From positions 1 through 33,962 of the forward strand of contig JBMFNX010000019.1 in assembly GCA_049969935.1 (NCBI GenBank): a stretch of DNA of 33,962 nt, in the 5' to 3' direction. The translations under genes were made by a program, and so were the position numbers. Positions within the stretch are counted from its first letter, which is position 1. The number at the start of each line of letters is the position of its first letter. The stretch is from JACIWG01 sp049969935 (GTDB lineage: Archaea; Thermoproteota; Nitrososphaeria; JACIWG01). This document shows positions 15,636 through 23,845 of this stretch, piece after piece. Below the pieces are notes generated by a model. The model made no database searches. It was not told where the DNA came from and saw only the letters and a list, made by a program, of their open reading frames with translations.

Positions 15636-16625
15636 ATGACGATAATGGAAAATGATGTAGGAAAGACTGTTAAAGTAATCAAAGTTTTTAACATAGTCGC
15701 AAATTTGCTAATCTATTTTATAGCATTTACTATGATCATTTCATTCATACTTGGACCATATATGGTATTTAATAGTAGAATGGGGAACGAGATTATGGGT
15801 AAAAGTTCGGAATTCTACATATTTTTTATCGGCCTAGCATTCCCGTTTAAATCTAATATACAAAGCCTTTTTATTTCAGAATGGGTTATCTATTTATCAG
15901 TCTACACACTTTTAGCGGTAACAGGTAAAGAGAAGATTTCTAAATTTTTTAAAGAAAAAAGGGTTTTCGTTGCAGACCCCTTCTCAAACAATTTAACAGC
16001 AGCAATCTCAATCTTTTCAATTACAGTGGTTATAGTGCTTGTGGTCGACTGGATCCAATATAATGTTGGAATAGAAACTGGAAGCCTACCACAAATGAAT
16101 CCAGCGGAACTCTTGTGCATTATTTCACATGCACCATTATCTGAAGAAATAGGGTTTAGACTTTCACTTATCGGCTTATTTTCAATAATATTTCTTAAAG
16201 GTTGGAGGAAAAGATTGTCGTTAATAGACTATCTTATTTCACCTATACCAACATTAAAGTCTAGACTTAAGAATACAGAGTATGATGAGAAAAGAATCCA
16301 GGCAATATTCTTGCCTCTTATTCTCGCTTCTGGAGCATTTTTTGGACTTGCTCATATAATGCCATCATCTGTCTGGGAAGTTGGCAAGGCAACGGAGGCT
16401 GCTTTTGCGGGAATAATGTTGGGTGTAGCCTACGCCTACTATAACATTGGTGTCGCAATACTAATACATTGGGCATTCAACTATTATAGTAATACATTAT
16501 ACATTTTTGAAGAAAATTTTGTTAATATGGGACTCTCCAATGTAATGGATTTCACAATAATCTTGCTTGGGACGATTTTAGTATTAAGAATTATGTTAGC
16601 AAGAGTAATTTTAAAGAAAATGTAA
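15636..16625 (+). CDS. CPBP-family intramembrane metalloprotease (CAAX prenyl protease/bacteriocin-processing type)
   Basis: Polytopic membrane protein of 329 aa with about eight hydrophobic segments. The three CPBP/ABI motifs are present: EEIGFR (EExxxR), FFGLAH (FxxxH) and HWAFN (HxxxN), all in the second half. The substrate in archaea is unknown. ATG at 15636 and another at 15645 are both possible; the box A would place the transcript start at about the second, which would make it leaderless. Confidence 0.88.
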   Translation: MTIMENDVGKTVKVIKVFNIVANLLIYFIAFTMIISFILGPYMVFNSRMGNEIMGKSSEFYIFFIGLAFPFKSNIQSLFISEWVIYLSVYTLLAVTGKEKISKFFKEKRVFVADPFSNNLTAAISIFSITVVIVLVVDWIQYNVGIETGSLPQMNPAELLCIISHAPLSEEIGFRLSLIGLFSIIFLKGWRKRLSLIDYLISPIPTLKSRLKNTEYDEKRIQAIFLPLILASGAFFGLAHIMPSSVWEVGKATEAAFAGIMLGVAYAYYNIGVAILIHWAFNYYSNTLYIFEENFVNMGLSNVMDFTIILLGTILVLRIMLARVILKKM

Positions 16626-16673
16626 ATGAAAGAGTTTATATTCTAAAATATTTCCTCTCTATGAGGATAGGAT

Positions 16674-17177
16674 ATGGCAATATTGGGAAAGAGTGAATTG
16701 TTTAAACTTCAAAAAGAGTACCGGATAATATATCCTTTTGATGAAAAACTTTTGGATGGAGACGGATACATACTTACAGTTAAAGAGGATGTGGTCCTAA
16801 ACTACCTAGAACATAAGAACCTAATTTCAAAAGAAATAGTGATGCTTCCCACAAACGTTGTCGCACACTTGACAGCAAAAAGTAGGTTCGGAAGACTAGG
16901 CCTCTCTTTCCTAAACGCGGCAAAAGTTCATAGCGGATTTATTGGAAGACTAGCATTAGAAGTTGTAAACCTTTCCAACGAGCGTACACCAATAACAATA
17001 AGGGCTAACGACCCATTCATGCACATAGAATTTGTTCAAAGGATAGGGGAACCGGAACCATATTCTGGAGAATATCAGTTCCAGTTCATGAGTAAAGAGG
17101 AAATAATGGAAGCATTACCCTATATAAAGAAAATATTACCTAATTATAGAGAGCACTTGGAAAGACTTAAAATATGA
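16674..17177 (+). CDS. dcd: dCTP deaminase/dUTPase family protein
   Basis: Homotrimeric beta-barrel enzyme of nucleotide metabolism that makes or removes dUTP. In the 167-aa protein AKSRFGRLGL matches the phosphate-binding [GA]xSSxARLGL motif, and SGFIGRLALEVVN carries the glutamate that acts in dCTP deaminases. The C-terminal PYSGEYQFQ resembles the PYSGKYQ tail of Dcd. The usual HxGFxDPGFxG segment is shortened, and the protein is about 20 residues shorter than the E. coli enzyme, so dUTPase or a bifunctional activity is also possible. It has its own short promoter region with a TTTATATTC box and a GAGG ribosome site, and is convergent with tfb. Confidence 0.82.
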   Translation: MAILGKSELFKLQKEYRIIYPFDEKLLDGDGYILTVKEDVVLNYLEHKNLISKEIVMLPTNVVAHLTAKSRFGRLGLSFLNAAKVHSGFIGRLALEVVNLSNERTPITIRANDPFMHIEFVQRIGEPEPYSGEYQFQFMSKEEIMEALPYIKKILPNYREHLERLKI

Positions 17178-17193
17178 GGAAAGTTGAAAAATC

Positions 17194-18147
17194 CTATTCT
17201 ACAACTTTTAGCTCTTCAGGAGTTAAAATTGAACGAAGCCCCTTATACCTGTTTCTAATAGTAACTTCAGTAACACCAGCCGCTTCAGCCACATCCTTTT
17301 GAGTCTTGTTCTCGCCTTCAAGAACACATGCAACGTAGAGGGCTGCGGCAGCTAAACCCATAGGATCTTTTCCCGCAGAAGACAGAGACTGTTTCGTCCT
17401 ATTTATTATATCTATAGCCCTCCTCTTTGTTTTTTCAGAAAGTCCTGCAGCACTCGCTATACGTGATACCGCCTTAAGTGGATCCGCTACAGGCATCTTT
17501 TTCTCCAATTCTCTTACCAGAAGACGATAGCATCTTGCAATATCCTTCTTCTTTATGTTGCTGGCTGCACTGACATCCTTTAAGGTCCTCGGAGTTTCCG
17601 TTTCACGGCATGCAGCATAAAGTGAGGCAGCTATCAACGCGGATATGGAGCGGCCTCTAACTAAACCCTTTTCAAGAGCCTGCCTATAAATGTATGCTGC
17701 CCTCTCTATAATTGCGTCTCCAACACTAAGTTTATCAGCTAACCTATCAAGTTCGCTGAAGGCTTGCCTAAGATTTCTGTCCACTGGCTCATGGACTTGA
17801 CTCCTACCATCCCAGGTCCTAAGCCTATCAAATGTTGTCTTCATAGCAGAGGAAATGCTTTTACCGGAAGCATCCTTATCAACTTGCCCAATTATTGTAG
17901 AGAGGCCCATATCGTGCATGGCGAGAGAAGATGGAACACCAGCCCTACTTCTAGCCTCCTTCTCCTCCTTAGAAAACGCCCGCCATTCTGGCCCAGCCTC
18001 TTCAAGCTTTTCCCTGATAACGAAGCCACAGTGGCTGCAGAATATTTCTCCTCTAGCACTATCTAGAATAAGCTTTGTCCTACCACATCTTGGACACTTC
18101 TCTGATAGGTAGGTGTAGCCTCCTTCAGAAGGATTTTCTTTTTCCAA
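17194..18147 (-). CDS. tfb: transcription initiation factor TFB (TFIIB homologue)
   Basis: Bridges TBP-DNA and RNA polymerase. The 317-aa protein has the N-terminal zinc ribbon (C18, C21, C37, C40), a B-finger/B-reader region with GPEWRAFSKEEKEARSRAG, and two cyclin-like repeats (about 115-210 and 215-310). The second repeat contains the HTH (TQKDVAEAAGVTEVTIRNRY) that reads the BRE. The start is TTG with a strong GGTGAA ribosome site about 8 bases upstream, and TTTAAATA-like promoter sequence lies beyond that. Together with tbp it means this window carries both general initiation factors. Paralogues elsewhere cannot be excluded. Confidence 0.98.
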   Translation of the reverse strand: MEKENPSEGGYTYLSEKCPRCGRTKLILDSARGEIFCSHCGFVIREKLEEAGPEWRAFSKEEKEARSRAGVPSSLAMHDMGLSTIIGQVDKDASGKSISSAMKTTFDRLRTWDGRSQVHEPVDRNLRQAFSELDRLADKLSVGDAIIERAAYIYRQALEKGLVRGRSISALIAASLYAACRETETPRTLKDVSAASNIKKKDIARCYRLLVRELEKKMPVADPLKAVSRIASAAGLSEKTKRRAIDIINRTKQSLSSAGKDPMGLAAAALYVACVLEGENKTQKDVAEAAGVTEVTIRNRYKGLRSILTPEELKVVE

Positions 18148-18356
18148 AATTTTTCACCAGAACAATACGCCAACACATTAAAATATATGTTATTTAAACT
18201 TTTCTAAAATCTTGTTCGATTATGTCAAGATAACGCTGAACATGCAACCGGCATCAAAATGCGAGAACAAAAATTTAAGGTCCACATTAATGCTTATCTT
18301 AACATCATCTTGTTCTGGTATAAAAAATTTATGTACCCTATTAGAGTATAAGGAAT

Positions 18357-19370
18357 GTGGAAGAGGTAAAAAGGTATATTTTAGAAAAGTTTGGAGAAAA
18401 CCCTATACTATTAATTGGCTGCAGAAGCTCCAAATGGCAGTGGCCAGTATGCGGATACGATTTCATGATATTTACAAACAATGTTAGAGGATATGATTCT
18501 AGAAAGATAGGAGAAAACATAGTTAACCTATTTTATGTCTCATTCGACAGTCTTGAGGATAGAAAAAGCTATAGCGTTTGGCATAAGCTTATGTTAGGAA
18601 ACATAATAAATGATCCGAGCCTGCTTCTCACAGGGTTTAAGGAAGAGGCATCGAGAAGGTCTAAGGAAATATTCTTGGAACTTTATAATGAACATGTCTT
18701 GACTTTGACAAAATACTTAGCTTATTGTGAAGAAGCATATGAACATGAAGCATATGCTTCAACAGCCTATTGGATCACCTGCATAGGATATATGGCTGTC
18801 AGAGCTCTAAACCTATTAAACAAGACTGAAACTTCACCATCACATTTAATACAGCAGGCTAAGGATAATCCTCTACTTCGTGAACCAACATATTTTGTTG
18901 ACATAACAAACTTTTTAGGACTAGAGTTTGCTTCACAAACATCTTATAAAAGAATATTTTCAACACTGGACACTATACAAAGATTTTCAGAAATATACAA
19001 GTTTATCCAGCTGCCTCCAACAGAAGGCTACAAAATAACATACCTAATTTCTGAAACAAAAGTCGAAGAGATATTAAGAAAATGTGAGCATGCGATAAAG
19101 GAGCATTTACAGCTAAATGCACATGTGATAGCAACGGTATGGTTTATTGAAACAGTTTCTGAACTCTATCAAACAATATGTATGGCAGAAAATATTCCCC
19201 AATATAAGCCAAAGATAATAGAGGAGCTGGAAAGTAGAAGAAAAAAGCTTATAGGTGAAGGGACAAGCATACAGAGTTCGATATTACATGAAATAAACCC
19301 CTATACGTTGGAAAAAAATATTGAGGGAGCTAGAAAACTAGTTTTTTGGCTAAGAAAGACGTGGGGCTAA
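18357..19370 (+). CDS. unknown protein, possible degenerate nucleotidyltransferase plus HEPN-like helical domain
   Basis: No family is firmly recognised. The 337-aa product begins with LLIGCRSSKW followed by CGYDFMIF, spaced like the GS-x(n)-DxD motif of minimal nucleotidyltransferases, but with the serine and first aspartate altered. Residues about 110-330 are almost entirely helical, with a segment YCEEAYEHEAYASTAYWITCIGYMAVRALNLL-type pattern (about 123-155) resembling the long helices of HEPN/substrate-binding domains. This would be a fused NT-HEPN layout with an inactive transferase. The start is GTG at 18357, with a GTATAAAAAA box about 35 bases upstream. Its stop overlaps the convergent kinase gene by 4 bases. 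Confidence 0.6.
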   Translation: MEEVKRYILEKFGENPILLIGCRSSKWQWPVCGYDFMIFTNNVRGYDSRKIGENIVNLFYVSFDSLEDRKSYSVWHKLMLGNIINDPSLLLTGFKEEASRRSKEIFLELYNEHVLTLTKYLAYCEEAYEHEAYASTAYWITCIGYMAVRALNLLNKTETSPSHLIQQAKDNPLLREPTYFVDITNFLGLEFASQTSYKRIFSTLDTIQRFSEIYKFIQLPPTEGYKITYLISETKVEEILRKCEHAIKEHLQLNAHVIATVWFIETVSELYQTICMAENIPQYKPKIIEELESRRKKLIGEGTSIQSSILHEINPYTLEKNIEGARKLVFWLRKTWG

Positions 19371-19852
19371 AGCTTGTACCCTATATTCCTTAAAAATTCT
19401 TTACGTTCCCTCCTATCCCCTTCACCCTCTATTCCAAGTGATGTGAATCCGTCTACAACACCAAGAACTCCACGACCCTGACCTGTTTCTGCAACAATCA
19501 CCTGAAGAGGATTAGCTGTAGCAGCATGGATTGAGCAAACTTCATAAACATTTTTTATCTTCTCAAGAACGTTTATCGGGTAAGCGTTTTTCAAGTAAAC
19601 TATAAAAGTGTGGCCACAAGATAATTTTAACGCATTCTTTTCAGCAAGACTTTGAAGCTCTTTATCGTTGCCTTCACTTCTAACAAGCCTTTTCCCTGAG
19701 GCTTCACAGAAGGCGACAGCAAACTTTGCTCCTGGAACACTATTCACTATAGCCTCATAAATGTCTTCAACAGATTTTATGAAATGTGTTGTACCAAGTA
19801 TGACGTTAACCCCTTCAGGAACATCTATGTCAACAACCTTTAACTCTATCAT
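19367..19852 (-). CDS. adenosine-specific kinase
   Basis: Member of PF04008, a small family known mainly from thermophiles and reported to bind or phosphorylate adenosine. Strong family motifs are VPEGVNVILG, the HFIKSVEDIYEAIV helix, AFCEASGKRLVR, SCGHTFIVYLKNAYPINVL, and the highly conserved ATANPLQVIVAETGQGRGVLGVVDG. I start at the ATG at 19852 (161 aa), giving the expected family length; the frame continues to a TTG at 19876. It is a single gene, convergent with the preceding unknown gene. Confidence 0.93.
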   Translation of the reverse strand: MIELKVVDIDVPEGVNVILGTTHFIKSVEDIYEAIVNSVPGAKFAVAFCEASGKRLVRSEGNDKELQSLAEKNALKLSCGHTFIVYLKNAYPINVLEKIKNVYEVCSIHAATANPLQVIVAETGQGRGVLGVVDGFTSLGIEGEGDRRERKEFLRNIGYKL

Positions 19853-19927
19853 ACCATACAATGGTGTTGGAGACAAAAATAAATTTTAACAATATCAGTT
19901 TAAATACATTTACTTCCAACATTTAAT

Positions 19928-21511
19928 GTGTTGAAAAAACCAAATATAATTTTGGTAGCTACAATTTTCATTATAATAGTTTTGTTAAATGTTTATCTTT
20001 TAAAGGTTAATGAAGCCTTCAATGTTTATGAAGGCAATTTAGATTGTGGGCGAATTTATTATAGAACATACTTGCCTAAGAACATGAAGGAAGGAACATT
20101 GGTTATATTAATTCACGGTTTTGGCGGAAGTTCTGAAATGATGAACATGATAGGTTATGCTCTAGCAGACAATGGGATCTTCGCGATAGCATATGATGTT
20201 CCCGGACATGGTAAAAGTTTAGGAAGCTTGTACGGGAACATATCGGAGGCATATGGAGACTTTTTGAAGGCTGTGGATGAGGCTAAAGAATTTGGTGTTA
20301 AAGCTTCTTCAATAGCGGTTGTGGGCCACAGTATGGGTGCAGGATATGCACAGGTTTTGGCAAAAAATGATAGTAGAATTAAATGTATTATACTCTTAGG
20401 AGCCTATCCGAACAGTCAAGTTTTAAATAAAGATGATAGAATAAACCTTCTAGTATTGAATGGAGAGAATGATGAACTGGTTAATGTTAAAAGGTGTCTA
20501 AAATCTTTTGAAAATGTTACGGGACTAGAAAATGCTGTAGTAGGTAGAATGTACGGTAGCTTTGAGGAAGGTGATGCCAGAGAATTCTATGTTAGTGGTT
20601 TAAACGATCATATAACAATATTATACAGTAGTGAATGTGTGGAAAAGGTTGTGGACTGGATAACCAAATTCTATGGCATAGAACATGAAAAATTTTTCAC
20701 ACTACAAAGGGTTGTAGCATATATTTCTGTTTCAATTTTTGCATATGCGATTATATTTCCAGCGGCCAAGATAATTTCATCTAAGCTTCCCGAACCATAT
20801 AATATTGGAAAGAATGCTGAAGTTAGGCCGATGCTAATATATTTTGTTACAACATTTCTTGTTTCACCATTCACAATTTTAATACAGACAATATTTTATG
20901 CAACTATACCATTATTCATTTTAGACTTTGTTCTCGCATTCTTTTATACACAAATCATTTCATTTATTGCCACATTATATTTTTACAAAAAATTTTTTTC
21001 TATAGGATTTAGGGAACTTTATAAAAAATTTTTTAGAACAGACAAGCTTGCAACTAGGATAATATTGTCTTTGACACTTTCTACTCTAATATATTTTTCT
21101 TACATTCTCATGTTTCAAAACTTTCTAAACATAGAGCTTTCACTGCATAGGCTGAACTACTTCCTTTTAGCCACAGTTCTAATTTTACCATACACATTCT
21201 TTAATGAACTATTTTATAGAGGACTTACAAGCTTACTTGATAAAGGAAACATGATTAAAACAGCCTTTCAAATTGCCTCAAGAGTTGTAAGTGTTATACT
21301 ATTTTATATTTCAATTGGAATACTACTAGGATTTTCAACTGGAATGGTTGGATACCTTCTAATAGTAATGTACATGCTTATTATATTGCAGGTAAGTTTG
21401 GACTTGATATCTTCAACAATTTTCATTAAAACACATTCTATAACAGAACAGGTTATTTGGACAACACTAATTTATTCAGCCATCCTAACTTCAATCTCAC
21501 CACTGATATAA
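19928..21511 (+). CDS. alpha/beta hydrolase fused to a polytopic, CPBP-like membrane domain
   Basis: An N-terminal membrane anchor (about 8-26) leads into an alpha/beta-hydrolase domain (about 35-250). LIHGFGG is the oxyanion region, GHSMGAG holds the nucleophile serine, NGENDELV the acid and GLNDHITIL the catalytic histidine. Residues about 265-527 form seven or eight membrane helices. One of them contains FNELFYRGL, which resembles the EExxxRG motif of CPBP proteases but with the first glutamate replaced by asparagine, and no clear FxxxH or HxxxN follows. The product, 527 aa, could act on lipids or lipid-linked substrates. The start is GTG. The gene ends exactly where the convergent deacetylase gene ends. 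Confidence 0.8.
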   Translation: MLKKPNIILVATIFIIIVLLNVYLLKVNEAFNVYEGNLDCGRIYYRTYLPKNMKEGTLVILIHGFGGSSEMMNMIGYALADNGIFAIAYDVPGHGKSLGSLYGNISEAYGDFLKAVDEAKEFGVKASSIAVVGHSMGAGYAQVLAKNDSRIKCIILLGAYPNSQVLNKDDRINLLVLNGENDELVNVKRCLKSFENVTGLENAVVGRMYGSFEEGDAREFYVSGLNDHITILYSSECVEKVVDWITKFYGIEHEKFFTLQRVVAYISVSIFAYAIIFPAAKIISSKLPEPYNIGKNAEVRPMLIYFVTTFLVSPFTILIQTIFYATIPLFILDFVLAFFYTQIISFIATLYFYKKFFSIGFRELYKKFFRTDKLATRIILSLTLSTLIYFSYILMFQNFLNIELSLHRLNYFLLATVLILPYTFFNELFYRGLTSLLDKGNMIKTAFQIASRVVSVILFYISIGILLGFSTGMVGYLLIVMYMLIILQVSLDLISSTIFIKTHSITEQVIWTTLIYSAILTSISPLI

Positions 21512-22510
21512 TTAATCTCTGATAAATGCTTTAATTACGTTCATCCAACCCTGGGATGTTGAAATATTATTATATCCTCCACCACCAAGAGCAAGAGGAC
21601 CATAGCATTCTATCTTTCTAGCAAAATCTTTTAGGAAAAGGGCAACATTAAAATGAACTTCAGGAGATAGTCTTAGATGTGTTATTGGATCACCTTTAAG
21701 GGCATCACCTCCACACTGAAATATTATGAAATCGGGTCGAGAGTTTAGGATAAAATCCTTAATTTGATCAAACCTCTTGTAGAAGACTGTATCATCGGAG
21801 CCTGCGGGTAACACGATATTCAATTTTGTGCCAAAAGCATCACCTTCACCTTTCTCTTCTTCGAAACCGGTTCCAGGATAGAGGGTACGAGGGTTTTCGT
21901 GGAAATCTACTATGATGACATCTTTGTCTTTGTAAAATTCGTAGAAGACACCGTCACCATGATGTGCATCAATATCAACATACAAGAACCTTTTTATAGA
22001 ATATTTTTTTCTCAAATATTCTATCAGAACACCTATGTCATTAAACACGCAGAATCCTGCAGCAGAATCCTTTCTCGCATGATGCAGTCCCCCCATTGGA
22101 TTAAATGCGAACTTCACAGAACCTTTAATAATATGTTCGGCACATTCGATAGTTGTACCAACAACATATGATGATGCTTCAAAGACTCCCTTAAATGCTG
22201 GAGTATCTCCATAATCTAGATACCCGAAACCACTTTTAGAAGCCTTTTTAACAAATTCAATATATTCTTTAGTATGAAATAATTTTATGATTTCTTCGCC
22301 AGCCATTACAGGTTGAATTAGCAGTATATCATCTAACTTTGACCCATCAATAAATTCTTTCTCAAACATTTTGTAAAAGTGTTTTATCCGATAAAAGTTC
22401 ATTGGATGATCTATTCCAAACGAGTACGAGAGCAATGCTTCACCATATGCTACACCGACTTTTTTCATGATGGCAAATATTGTATTATACACTATTATAA
22501 CTTTATCCAT
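21512..22510 (-). CDS. histone deacetylase family protein (AcuC/acetylpolyamine amidohydrolase-like)
   Basis: Zinc deacetylase acting on acetyl-lysine or acetylpolyamine. Catalytic motifs are complete: GGLHHA with H143-H144, DIDAHHGDG with zinc ligands D181 and H183, GGDALKGDP with ligand D269, and the GGGGYN turn whose tyrosine completes the active site. FGIDHPMN near the N-terminus matches the FGxxHPMxPxR of AcuC. The ATG at 22510 fits a leaderless transcript from a TTTATAAAT box at about 22534. The ATG at 22468 gives a length closer to AcuC, so the true start is open. It shares a 69-base divergent promoter with the thiamine operon. Confidence 0.92.
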   Translation of the reverse strand: MDKVIIVYNTIFAIMKKVGVAYGEALLSYSFGIDHPMNFYRIKHFYKMFEKEFIDGSKLDDILLIQPVMAGEEIIKLFHTKEYIEFVKKASKSGFGYLDYGDTPAFKGVFEASSYVVGTTIECAEHIIKGSVKFAFNPMGGLHHARKDSAAGFCVFNDIGVLIEYLRKKYSIKRFLYVDIDAHHGDGVFYEFYKDKDVIIVDFHENPRTLYPGTGFEEEKGEGDAFGTKLNIVLPAGSDDTVFYKRFDQIKDFILNSRPDFIIFQCGGDALKGDPITHLRLSPEVHFNVALFLKDFARKIECYGPLALGGGGYNNISTSQGWMNVIKAFIRD

Positions 22511-22579
22511 TATATGAACTTATAAATCATTTATAAATAAATTTATAATAGCTTGTTTCAGAGGACATTTCGATAGAAA
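22511..22579. promoter_or_regulatory. compact divergent promoter for the deacetylase and thiamine operon
   Basis: Only 69 bases separate the two start codons and they hold repeated TTTATAAA/ATTTATAA boxes (about 22518-22548) readable in both directions. The box near 22545 would start the cytX transcript at about 22572, leaving a leader of roughly 8 bases. There is no room for a TPP riboswitch, so thiamine control, if any, must come from a protein. Confidence 0.5.
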
Positions 22580-23845
22580 ATGGGTCTAATAAGACTTCCA
22601 CCAGAGTGGGGGATAGAGCCTGTGCCAGAAAATCTGAAAAAGCTAAGAGCTATTGATATTTTTGTGTTTTGGACAAGCCTTTCTATCGGATTACTTGTAC
22701 TGCAGGCAGGAGCCCTCTTGACACGGGACCTTTCGTTACCCTTCACCTATGCTTCTGTAATAATTGTTTTAGGTTCTATTGTTGGAAGCCTGATTTTGGC
22801 ACTAATTGGAGTTATTGGAACATCATATGGTGTGCCAACAATGGTTAGTTTGAGACCAGCCTTTGGCAGGGAAGGTTCATATATTCCAACAATATTAAAT
22901 GTTATACAATTGATTGGATGGACTTCCTTTGAACTAATAATAATGGGTGAGGCTGCCACAACAATTTCTGGACCGATTCTCGGCGACTACACAAAATTTT
23001 TGTGGATAATATTTTTTGCAATCATATGCTATCTTATGATGGTGTTCGGCCCACTTATAGTTATAAGACAGTGGCTTGAAAAGTTCGCTTTATGGATAAG
23101 CCTTGCCACCACTTGCTGGATAACCTTTCAAATCATACAGCATCCAATCAACCTAACTTGGGAAAGTGTTGGACTTGATAGCCTACTTTTAGCCTTCGAT
23201 ATTGTGGTAGCGATGCCGATTTCATGGATGCCTCTTGTTTCAGACTATAACAGGTTTGCTTCTACAAAAAAGGGTGGTTTCATTGGAACCTTTTTGGGAT
23301 ACACTTTCGCAAACGTATGGTTCTATACACTTGGCGCAGCCCTAGCCCTAATAGGTGGCACCGAAAGTATCGTCTATTCCATTGCACTAATGCTCCTAGG
23401 AAACATTGCACTACTTGCGCTGCTCGTTGACGAAACAGATAATGCTTTCGCAGACATATATTCTGCAGCAGTCTCTTTACAGAACATGTTTTCGAAACAG
23501 AGACAATGGTTTATTGGCCTAATTATAACAGTCGCTTCAACAATTATAGCGGTCTCCACTCCAATTATGGCGTATGAATGGTTTCTTCTACTGATAGGTG
23601 CAGCATTTATACCAGTCTTTGGAATAGCCTTTTCAGACTATTACCTAGTAAATCGTGGAAAATATGATAGTAGAACATTTTTGTCGCCGACAAATAGAGT
23701 AAACTTTGTCGCAATAGTTTCCTGGATTCTAGGTTTTATTTCATACTGGTACTTTTCCTATATCATAGGACTTGGTGGGACAGTACCATCATTTATTACA
23801 GCGTTCACAGTATATACTGTCGCTAAAAAGGTGATAATTAAATGA
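22580..23845 (+). CDS. cytX: NCS1-family transporter, CytX-type (hydroxymethylpyrimidine uptake)
   Basis: Secondary transporter predicted to import the thiamine pyrimidine (HMP). The 421-aa protein has about 12 membrane helices and begins PPEWGIEPVPENLKKLR, the typical CytX opening before helix 1. The conserved GIIGTSYGVPTMV-like region reads VIGTSYGVPTMVSLRPAFG, followed by NVIQLIGWTSFELIIMG, and VSDYNRFA is the NCS1 motif after helix 6. It overlaps thiDN by 4 bases (ATGA), so the two are translated together, which is the main reason to prefer HMP over cytosine as substrate. Confidence 0.88.
   Translation: MGLIRLPPEWGIEPVPENLKKLRAIDIFVFWTSLSIGLLVLQAGALLTRDLSLPFTYASVIIVLGSIVGSLILALIGVIGTSYGVPTMVSLRPAFGREGSYIPTILNVIQLIGWTSFELIIMGEAATTISGPILGDYTKFLWIIFFAIICYLMMVFGPLIVIRQWLEKFALWISLATTCWITFQIIQHPINLTWESVGLDSLLLAFDIVVAMPISWMPLVSDYNRFASTKKGGFIGTFLGYTFANVWFYTLGAALALIGGTESIVYSIALMLLGNIALLALLVDETDNAFADIYSAAVSLQNMFSKQRQWFIGLIITVASTIIAVSTPIMAYEWFLLLIGAAFIPVFGIAFSDYYLVNRGKYDSRTFLSPTNRVNFVAIVSWILGFISYWYFSYIIGLGGTVPSFITAFTVYTVAKKVIIK

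Noticed and set aside
18212..18487. Plus-strand 91-codon frame upstream of the GTG-start gene
   Set aside because: It covers the promoter region and overlaps the better-supported 18357-19370 frame; no domain-like sequence.
22511..22579. TPP riboswitch before the thiamine operon
   Set aside because: The interval is only 69 bases, consists of TATA-like sequence, and lacks the CTGAGA core.
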